Part shown: piece after piece, positions 6,537 through 13,600 of the stretch
How positions within the stretch are numbered: position 1 is the stretch's first letter
Layout of the letters: each line of letters begins with the position of its first letter
Assembly: GCA_044508215.1 (NCBI GenBank)
Contig: JBIQID010000034.1
Span: 1-23,395, forward strand
Direction: 5' to 3'
DNA length: 23,395 bases
From: JAEZFI01 sp044508215
GTDB lineage: Bacteria; Actinomycetota; Acidimicrobiia; Acidimicrobiales; Microtrichaceae
Program-made: the position numbers and the translations under genes
The notes under the pieces: generated by a model
The model's database searches: none
What the model was told of the DNA's origin: nothing
What the model saw: the letters and a program-made list of their open reading frames with translations, nothing else

Positions 6537-7805
6537 GTGACCACCACCCGGGACCTCCTCGTCTCCCTGCTGCGTGACGCGGGGGTGGAGCGCCTCGTCG
6601 GTGCGGAGCCGCTCGGCGACCTCCCGCACGTCGCCTGCGAGGACCCGGACCTCGCCTGCCTGCTCGCCGACGCGGACGGCCGGGTGAACGGCGGCTTCGG
6701 CGCAGCGCTCCTGGCCGGGCCGATCCTCCACGTGTCCTCGAGGATCGGCGGCACCGCGCCCATGCAGACGGTCGGCTCGGCCGACGATCTGGTCGAGGTG
6801 CTCGGCGGGCTCGATCCCGGCGCGCCCCCAGCGACCTTCGCGATCCACCTCGACCTGGACCTCGACGAACCGGTGGACGAGCTGCCGGCGCGACCGGAGC
6901 CGCAGCGCGGCGTCGTGGTCACGCTCGACCCGTCCCTCGCTGAGATGCGGTTGGCGATCGTGGTCGGTCCGGGCGTGGTGCGTGCCGGTTCGACGGATCG
7001 CCTGCTCGACATGGCCAACGCCATGGGCTGTGCGGTGGTGAACACGGTCGGGGCGAAGGGCGTCTTCCGGTGGGACAGCCCGTTCCACGCGGGGACAGCG
7101 GGCCTCCAGGCGCGCGACTGGGAGCTCGCCGGGGTCACCGACGCCGACCTGGTGGTGCTGTCCGGGCTGGACCACGACGAGGTGCCACCGGGGCTGTTCC
7201 GCACGCTCGTGACCCAGGAGGTCGACCCCGGCCAGCTCGCCGCGCTGGCGCTGCGCTGGGAGCGCCCGGAGTCCGAGCCGCAGCGCCCACCCCTGTACGA
7301 GGCGATCGCCGGGGTGGTGCGCCCGCTCTACGAGGACGGTTCGGCGCCGGTCACCGCAGCCCGCGCAGCGCTGCACCTGTCGGGCGCGTGCCCGGAGGGT
7401 GGGGTGGTGGTCGGGGACGCCGACCTCGCCGGCTTCTGGCTGGGCCGTGCGTTCCCCACCGGGATCCCGGGTTCGGTCGTGGTGGCTCCGACGAAGGTCG
7501 ACGGCGCCGCGGTCGCCGGTGCGCTCATGGCGAGGGCGGCGGGCCGGTCGGCGATCGCGGTGACCGCCCAGATGTCGCCCGCGGCTCTCGAGCTGGTCGG
7601 GATCGCGGAGCGGGGCGGGATGCCGGTGGCGGTCCAGGAGTGGGTCGAGGCCGAGGCGGGCGAAGGCATGGACCCGTCAGCGCACGTCGAGCTCTCCCAG
7701 GGGCAGTTCGAGGGCGCCCGGATGGGCGTCGAGCGCCTGGGCGTGCGCCTCGATCCAGCGGCCCTGGTCGAGGTGGCCGGGCCGATCGATCCCCGCTACG
7801 CCTGA
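6537..7805 (+). CDS. Degenerate thiamine-diphosphate enzyme homologue (acetolactate-synthase-like)
   Basis: This 422-residue protein has the three-part layout of ThDP enzymes in a shortened form. An N-terminal part (1-95) has a CEDPDLACLLADADGR segment that may be a relic of the catalytic-Glu helix (E35). The central Rossmann-like domain is clearest (about 138-212, LAIVVGPGVVRAG, then MGCAVVNTVGAKGVFRWDSP). The C-terminal part (about 285-365) has VVVGDADLAGFWLGRAFP but carries TAQMS where the Mg/ThDP motif GDGS would be. Active family members are about 550 residues, so this is short and has lost the cofactor signature. Mycobacterial IlvX (Rv3509c), encoded in the cholesterol gene cluster, is a possible distant relative, but I cannot align them here. 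The GTG start at 6537 follows CTCCGAGG. It is likely co-transcribed with the dehydrogenase. Confidence 0.65.
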   Translation: MTTTRDLLVSLLRDAGVERLVGAEPLGDLPHVACEDPDLACLLADADGRVNGGFGAALLAGPILHVSSRIGGTAPMQTVGSADDLVEVLGGLDPGAPPATFAIHLDLDLDEPVDELPARPEPQRGVVVTLDPSLAEMRLAIVVGPGVVRAGSTDRLLDMANAMGCAVVNTVGAKGVFRWDSPFHAGTAGLQARDWELAGVTDADLVVLSGLDHDEVPPGLFRTLVTQEVDPGQLAALALRWERPESEPQRPPLYEAIAGVVRPLYEDGSAPVTAARAALHLSGACPEGGVVVGDADLAGFWLGRAFPTGIPGSVVVAPTKVDGAAVAGALMARAAGRSAIAVTAQMSPAALELVGIAERGGMPVAVQEWVEAEAGEGMDPSAHVELSQGQFEGARMGVERLGVRLDPAALVEVAGPIDPRYA

Positions 7806-7819
7806 AGGTCTCCTCCTCG

Positions 7820-9421
7820 TCAGCGCAGCTCGATCAGCCGCCCGTGGGGCGCTTTGATCCAGGTCCTCGCGGTGGTCGACACCACCTCCGAGCGCTCTGC
7901 GTCGACGACCAGCGCGTCGAGGGTCGACCGGGTCGCGGTCTGCTCCGATGTTCGGATGGTGAGGTCGGCGTGCTGCACCATCGTGCGGAGCTGGCCGGGG
8001 TCGAGCAGCTGCGACGGCGATCGTGCCAGGCGCGCGAAGAGCTCCTCCGTCGCCGGGGTGACCGCCATCCGTGCCTCGAAGGCGATCGATCCGCCCGACG
8101 TGTCCGTCGCCACCTGCACCCCGGGTGAGGCGAGGTCGGCGAGGTTCTCGAGCGCCTGCCGGCCGGCGGCGGTGCCCGTCAGGAGGAGCGTCCGGCTGCC
8201 GTCGTCCGCGGATTGGAGGGCGACGCGCGCGGTCCCTTCGATGTCGTTCCCGAGGGCACGGAGGTCGAGGCTGCCTTCGGCGAAGGCGGTGGTCACCGCC
8301 GGACTGCCGCGGCGCCACTCCCGCTCGATGCCACCGGAGCCGTCCAGCTCGCCTGCTGCCACGTTGGCGTTGCCACCGTCGACGCGGGCGCCGGCGCTGC
8401 CACCCAGCACCCGACCCACCCTGTGCTCGCGGAAGCTGCCGAGGTAGCGGTCGACGGCCCTGGGGTCGGTGGGGAGCCGGACGCCTCCGAGCGCAGCACC
8501 GAGCGAGAGCCCGATCAGGCTGCCGCCGGTGCTGAGCGCAGCGCGTCCCAGGCCTTGGACGAACCGGTCGGCGGCGTCGGCGTCGTCGAATCCGAACGTC
8601 TCCCGAAGGTGTGTCCCGGCAGCGACCGCCGCGTCGACCTGCCGACCGGCTCGCCCGCTGGCTCCCATCTCGGTGTCGAAGTGGACGGTCACCTCCACCC
8701 GTCCGTCCCGGTAACGGGTGATCGTCGCCCCGAGGTCCACCCCGAGGTCCACCTCGACGACCTTCAGCGGGACGGAGGCTCCGGCCGATCCTTCGATCTC
8801 GCGGACCTCGGCGACCAGCTCGCCCTGCCGCTCGTCGAGGTAGCGCCGCGCGGCTCTGGCGATCACGCCGGCGGGCAGGCCGAGGACGCCGCTGAGCAGT
8901 CCGGGCTGGAGCTCCTCGAGGGCCGAGCGCTGGTCGTCGTCGAGGCCGCGCCACCACGAGGCTGCGAGGCCGGGGTCCGGCTCCTCGAGCAGGCGTTCGA
9001 GCATCGCCACTCCGCTGACCTCTGCCCACCGGGCGGCGTCAGCGCGGCGCGCGTCGAGCGCAGCGAGGGACAGGTCTCGCTCGCCCGCCGCCACCAGGTC
9101 GTCCCATCGGAACGGCCGCGCCGGCCGGGCGATGGACGAACCGCCGTGGCCGCCCCGGGAGCAGCGCACCTGCGCTTCCCGGCTGCGTCGGAGGAGCGAT
9201 TCCGCCCGGCGCAGCTGCTGGGTCGCCGCGCCGCCCCGTGAGCGGATCCGGGCGACGGACGCCTGCAGACGGGCCCGGTCGTCCCCTGACCAGCGGAGCG
9301 TCTCGACGCCCCGGGCCAGCGCGTCGGTGGCTCGTCGCACCGCGGTGGCGGCGAGCGCGAGCTCCCGTTCCAGCCCTGCGACCGCGGCCGGGTCCAGCCC
9401 CAGCCATGCGTCGTCGATCAT
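7820..9421 (-). CDS. WXG-headed 533-residue protein of the type VII locus, candidate secreted substrate
   Basis: The N-terminal 90 residues are predicted helical with a W44-S45-G46 turn followed by DD, like the two small proteins encoded upstream. Residues about 153-195 (ASWWRGLDDDQRSALEELQP then GLLSGVLGLPAGV) match the WW..L..eq...l...P..iG..dGiPa segment that in many actinobacterial ESX-associated proteins precedes a DUF1023 alpha/beta hydrolase. Here the hydrolase is absent. Residues about 215-533 are instead predicted beta-rich, include a Gly/Ala-rich stretch (300-315), and belong to no family I recognise. There is no signal peptide, transmembrane helix or GxSxG. A strong ribosome binding site (AGGGAGG) precedes ATG 9421, 15 bp after the previous stop. 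It ends the operon, 14 bp from the convergent neighbour, so no immunity gene follows. A secreted effector or a structural partner are both possible. Confidence 0.72.
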   Translation of the reverse strand: MIDDAWLGLDPAAVAGLERELALAATAVRRATDALARGVETLRWSGDDRARLQASVARIRSRGGAATQQLRRAESLLRRSREAQVRCSRGGHGGSSIARPARPFRWDDLVAAGERDLSLAALDARRADAARWAEVSGVAMLERLLEEPDPGLAASWWRGLDDDQRSALEELQPGLLSGVLGLPAGVIARAARRYLDERQGELVAEVREIEGSAGASVPLKVVEVDLGVDLGATITRYRDGRVEVTVHFDTEMGASGRAGRQVDAAVAAGTHLRETFGFDDADAADRFVQGLGRAALSTGGSLIGLSLGAALGGVRLPTDPRAVDRYLGSFREHRVGRVLGGSAGARVDGGNANVAAGELDGSGGIEREWRRGSPAVTTAFAEGSLDLRALGNDIEGTARVALQSADDGSRTLLLTGTAAGRQALENLADLASPGVQVATDTSGGSIAFEARMAVTPATEELFARLARSPSQLLDPGQLRTMVQHADLTIRTSEQTATRSTLDALVVDAERSEVVSTTARTWIKAPHGRLIELR

Positions 9422-9436
9422 GTTCCCGTTCCTCCC

Positions 9437-9715
9437 TCAGCCCCCGCCGGCGGAGGCGATCTCCTGTTCCTCGGCCTCGGTGGCGAGCCGTCGGGCGAAG
9501 GACGCCGTCGACGCGGCGACCTCCTCGAACGACGTGCGCACCGATCGCCACACCAGCCGCAGCTCGTCGGCGTCGTCGCCGGTCCAGCGGGCGGCCCGAA
9601 CCGCCACGTCGCACTCGGCGCCGAGCGTGGCGAGCCGGGCGACGACGGCTTCGAGCGCGGACGCGCCGGCCCTGAGCGACGCTGGGTCCGCACCGCACCT
9701 CGCCGCCACGGTCAC
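9437..9715 (-). CDS. Small WXG100-like protein (WTGDD type)
   Basis: This 92-residue, Ala-rich, predicted two-helix protein has W44-T45-G46 at the helix turn followed by DDADELR. I placed the start at GTG 9715, where GTGA forms a 4-bp overlap with the stop of the preceding gene; the longer open frame to 9862 adds only Arg/Pro/Gly-rich sequence typical of a shadow. It is likely an ESAT-6/WXG100-fold protein exported with, or chaperoning, other locus products. It has two cysteines (C7, C35), no tyrosine, and hence no C-terminal YxxxD/E signal. The WxGDD motif is shared with the genes on either side, suggesting duplication. Confidence 0.72.
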   Translation of the reverse strand: MTVAARCGADPASLRAGASALEAVVARLATLGAECDVAVRAARWTGDDADELRLVWRSVRTSFEEVAASTASFARRLATEAEEQEIASAGGG

Positions 9716-9981
9716 GACCCCGCCGAGGCGCGCCGTTGCTCGGCGATCTGTCCGGTGGTCCAGTGGTCGAGCGCGGCGAGCAGCACCTCCAGGTGGAGGA
9801 GCTGCCCGCCGAGCTCTGCCGTTCCCGCCCGCCGGAGGGCCAGCGCGTCGTCGCCGATCCACGTGAGGCCGTCGAGGGCCGCCCGGACGTCGTCACGGGC
9901 GCTCCTCACGCCGTCCCGCGCTCGCCGGAACGAGTCACGCGTCGACGCGACCGACGTCGGGTCCATCCCCAGGAACGGCAC
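9712..9981 (-). CDS. Small WXG100-like protein (WIGDD type)
   Basis: This 89-residue helical protein has W41-I42-G43 followed by DDALALRR at the turn. The start was chosen at GTG 9981 because the resulting N-terminus MPFLGMDPTSV resembles a common beginning of ESX-associated WXG proteins. It lies 4 bp after the stop of the preceding gene. ATG 9966 is the alternative (84 residues); the frame extends to 10026 but overlaps the upstream gene. The protein overlaps its downstream partner by GTGA, so the two are probably made in equal amounts and may heterodimerise, as WXG100 pairs do. It has no cysteine and no YxxxD/E. Confidence 0.72.
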   Translation of the reverse strand: MPFLGMDPTSVASTRDSFRRARDGVRSARDDVRAALDGLTWIGDDALALRRAGTAELGGQLLHLEVLLAALDHWTTGQIAEQRRASAGS

Positions 9982-9985
9982 GGCC

Positions 9986-10264
9986 CTACGCCTGGCTCGC
10001 CGCCTGCTGCTCCGTGATGTGGCCACGGATCAGCTTGGCGGTCTCGTCGAGCCTCGCCCGCACCGTCTCGAGCTGGGCCCGGACGCCCTTCGGCCAGGTC
10101 TGCTGCTTGAACTGGTCGGCGTCGGGGCCCTGCCAGAAGAAGGGTTTGATCCGGGCCTCGAGCTCCGACACGGCGGTCGTGAGCTGGGACGAGCGGGTGG
10201 TCAGGGCGGCCTCGAGCTTCGCCATCTCCTCGAGGTTCCCGCCCTGCTGCTGATCGCTTGCCAT
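9986..10264 (-). CDS. WXG100-family protein (WQGPDA type)
   Basis: This 92-residue ESAT-6-like protein is two amphipathic helices joined by W44-Q45-G46, within the segment FFWQGPDADQFKQQTWP. WXG100 proteins form helical-hairpin dimers exported through type VII machinery and recognised by the FtsK-type ATPase. It shares WxGPDAxxF followed by WP with the neighbouring 91-residue protein, so the two look like paralogues and a likely dimer pair. AGGAG lies about 10 nt upstream of the ATG. The C-terminus (ITEQQAASQA) is short and has no YxxxD/E export motif. Identification of the family is secure; substrate versus chaperone role is not. Confidence 0.88.
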   Translation of the reverse strand: MASDQQQGGNLEEMAKLEAALTTRSSQLTTAVSELEARIKPFFWQGPDADQFKQQTWPKGVRAQLETVRARLDETAKLIRGHITEQQAASQA

Positions 10265-10316
10265 CGTGCTGCTGCTCCTGTTCGTCAGTGGTTGGTCCGT
10301 TGGGTGTGCCGGCCGC

Positions 10317-10592
10317 TCAGCGGACGGCGGAGGCGCGCTCCTGCTGGCCGCGCTGCGTCTCGATGGTCCCCTTGGCGGTCATCAACGTCTTCTGCACGTC
10401 GGCGAGGAGCTTGTCGATCTCCGGCCAGACCTTCGTGCGGAACTGGTTCGCGTCGGGGCCCTTCCAGTGGGGCGTGCTGTTGGCGACCTTCGTCTTGAGG
10501 TCGGTGGCGAGCTTCCCGAGTCGGTCGGCCTCGGTCTGCAGCTTCGTCTCGAGCTGCCGCGCCTGCGCGATGTCCATGCCCTTGAACGCCAT
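10317..10592 (-). CDS. WXG100-family protein (WKGPDA type)
   Basis: This 91-residue ESAT-6-like protein begins MAFKGMDIAQ, a common WXG100 start, with W43-K44-G45 in HWKGPDANQFRTKVWP between two helices. It is the first small gene after the ATPase and is preceded by a good GAGGAG ribosome binding site and by a hairpin at 10619-10638. Its core motif matches the next gene, so they probably form the main secreted heterodimer. There is no signal peptide, tyrosine or YxxxD/E. The family assignment is strong. Confidence 0.92.
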   Translation of the reverse strand: MAFKGMDIAQARQLETKLQTEADRLGKLATDLKTKVANSTPHWKGPDANQFRTKVWPEIDKLLADVQKTLMTAKGTIETQRGQQERASAVR

Positions 10593-10618
10593 TTCGGTCT
10601 CCTCGTGGTCGTGGGGTG

Positions 10619-10638
10619 GTCGGTCGTGCGCGACCGAC
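10619..10638 (-). promoter_or_regulatory. Intercistronic hairpin between the ATPase and WXG100 genes
   Basis: An 8-bp perfect stem, 10619-10626 with 10631-10638 (GTCGGTCG/CGACCGAC), has a 4-nt loop inside the 60-bp space between the two genes. There is no T-tract. It may act as a partial terminator or as a 5' stabiliser after processing, letting the small secreted proteins be made in greater amount than the 1446-residue ATPase. It is a structural observation only. Confidence 0.4.
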
Positions 10639-10652
10639 GATGCGATGTGGGG

Positions 10653-13600
10653 TCACGCCGCCTCCGGCGCTGCCAGCCCCGCAGGGAGGCAGAGCTGGAC
10701 GAAGGCCGGCTGCGTGCGGCGGGTGACGACGTAGCCGCGCCCGGGCGCAGCGTCGACGGGGGGTGCCATCGGAAGGGTCACGGCGAGCAGGTCGCCGTCG
10801 CGGTCGTGGTCGGGCTGGAGCAGCAGGCCGCCCCGGCTGCCTCGGAGCCGCTTCAGCGCCTCCGACCAGGTGGTCGCCCGCCCAGCGTCACCGCTGGCGA
10901 TCACCTGGAGGTCGTGCCCGATGCCCCGCCGCAGCAGCGCCTCGAGTGGGCCCTCCAGGCCGTCGTCGAGCAGGTCGACGACGTCGTCGATCACGAGCGT
11001 GGTGGGTCCCGTCGATCCCAGCTCCAGGTCGTCGCAGAGGCGTTCGACCAGCTCCACCCCGGCCGCTGGGCCCAGCGCGACCTCGTCCCAGGCGAAGCCC
11101 CCGAGGGCGTCGTCCTTGCGTGCAGCGATGCACCGCAGCGCTCGGTCCGTGGCGGTGGCCCGGATCTCCTCGGCGAGCAGGCGCAGGGCGGTCGTCTTGC
11201 CGCTCCGCGGAGGGCCGAACACACAGAGGTGTTCGCCGTCGAGCTCCAGCACGGCGGGGCCCAGGTCGTCCTCCGCCACGCCCAGGACGAGCCGGTCGGC
11301 GGTCGAGCGATCGCGCAGCTCCCTCCGCAGCACGGTCGCCGGGAGCACCGGCACGGCGGGTGCCGGATCCCGACCTGCTGTCGCCGCGGCCAGCTGGTCC
11401 AGCGCCTCGTGCTGCAGCTCCGGATCGGTGCTCCCGCCGAGGATCGCGATCTGGCAGGTGGAGCCGTCGATCAGCGCCCTGCCTGCAGGCGCGTCCGGTC
11501 CGAGGGTGCCCGGCTGGACCCCGAGGGACGCCTCGTCGTCGGCGCTGGCCTGGCGCATCACGATCCGCCGCTGCACCGAGGTGAGGAGCGGTGAGAACAG
11601 GCCGCTGCGCTGCTCGGAGGCCATCGCCACGTGGAGGCCGACCCGACGCCCCTCGGCGAGGATCGTGCCGAGCAGGTCGAGGGCGAGGCCGCGCTGCAGG
11701 CGCTCGTAGCGGTCGTGGAAGGCGGGCAGGCCGTCGATCAGCAGGAGCCGGCGGGGGAGCCGTGCGTCGCCGAGCCGCTCGTGCAGGCGATCGATGTCGT
11801 CGACGCCCTCGGACGCGAGGAGCGCCGTCCGGTCGTCGAGCTCCCGGGTGAGGGTCCGGAGGAGGCGGAGCACGCGCTCCAGCTCGCGGTCGGCGTCGAG
11901 GACCGACCCCACCTCCGGCAGGCGCTCGAGCACCGCCAACCCGCGGCCGGCGGCGTCGATCGCGTCGATCCGCACGGGCTCGTCCGAGGCCCGTGCCGCC
12001 GCCGCAGCTGCGAGGGTCCGGAGGAGGACCGTCTTGCCGGCGCCCGAGGTGCCGAAGACCGCGAGGTGGCCGTCACGGGCGAGGTCGATCGCGAGCGGCG
12101 CCTGCTCCTGTGCGGCCGGGTCGTCGCGCAGCGCGACGGGAAGCGAGGCGCATCGCTCGGCAGGCGGCAGCGAACGGAGGTCCACCACGGTGGGCAAGGG
12201 GTCCTTCCACGGCCGGAACGGCGGGGCGAGGGCCTCACGGTCCGCCGCGGCCCGGCAGGCCTCCACGATCCGTGCGAGGTCGGTCGCGGCGTCTGCTCCG
12301 TTGCTCGACCAGGTGTCGCCGAGCGTGGTGGTGCCGCCGTCCCCGGCGCCGTTCAGCCCGAACGAGCGGACGGTCACGCTCCTTCCGCCGTCGTCGCTGC
12401 GAGCACCGAGGTGGACGCCCTGGAAGACCCGGAGGTCCGAGCCGCCGACCCGCAGCACTGCCCGACCGGGGGTGCGGACGGGGAGCGAGGCGGCCAGCGC
12501 GCTGTCGATGACGTCGAGGCTCTCGGTGGCGTCCGCCATCCGCAGCGCCACGCGGAGGTTGGTGTTCGCCCGGATGGTCTCGGTGACCACGCCGGCGGGA
12601 CGCTGCGTGGCCAGCACCAGGTGCAGCCCGAGGCTCCGTCCCCGTTGGGCGATGTCCACCACCCCGTCGACGAACTCGGGGACCTCGCGGCTGAGGGCGG
12701 CGAACTCGTCGACCACGATCACGAGCGCGGGCGGTGCCTCGGTCGGCGCCAGCCGCTCGAGGGTGGGGAGGTCCTTCACGCGTGCTGCAGCGAGGATCTC
12801 CTCGCGGCGGCGCAGCTCGGCGTCGAGCGAGACGAGCGCCCGCCTCACCTCCGCGGCGTCGAGGTCGGTGACCAGCCCGACGGTGTGGGGGAGGTCGGCG
12901 CACTCGCGGAACGCTGCGCCGCCCTTGTAGTCGACCAGCAGGAAGTTGACCCTCGCAGGCGGGAGGTCCAGCGCCAGGCCGCAGACCAGGCTCTGGAGCA
13001 GTTCCGACTTCCCCGCGCCGGTCGTGCCGGCGACGAGGGCGTGCGGGCCGTCCCGCCGGAGGTCGACGACCAACGGGTGTCCGTCGGCGAGCGCCCCGAC
13101 CGACGCACGGAGCCGTCCGGGCGCAGCGGAGCGCCAGCGCTCGACGACGCCGGCCGCGTCGCTCCACGACTCGAGCGGCCCGAGCACCTGCGGGGCCCGG
13201 ACCTCGGCGGCGAGCTCGGCGGAGATCCCGAGGCGGACCCCACCATCGACCAGCGGCGACAGCCGCAGCGCGGCCCGCTCCACCGCGTCGAGCCGGGCGG
13301 AGGCTGCCTGCACCCGCTGGCTCCGCCCGGCGCGGGTCCAGGCGATGTCGACCTCGCCGGCGTCGTGGGTCGCCACGACGGTGGCGCCGAGCCGGGAGGG
13401 CAGCCGCGCGAAGCTCTCGTCGAGCCACACCACGTGCACGCCCACCGGCGGCCCGTCTCGGAGCAGGTCGTCGATGCGGGCACGGTCGATGCCGAGGCTG
13501 GCGTCGTGGAGCACCACCAGCGAGGGGGATCGACCCGGCTGGGCGCCCTCGTCGCTGCGCTCCGCCGTGCGGCTGCGGACGAGCGCTTCGATGCGGCTGA

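Noticed and set aside
5732..7204. Minus-strand open frame of 490 codons opposite the dehydrogenase and ThDP-like genes
   Set aside because: Its product is Ser/Arg/Pro-rich with no motifs, and it runs against two plausible plus-strand genes.
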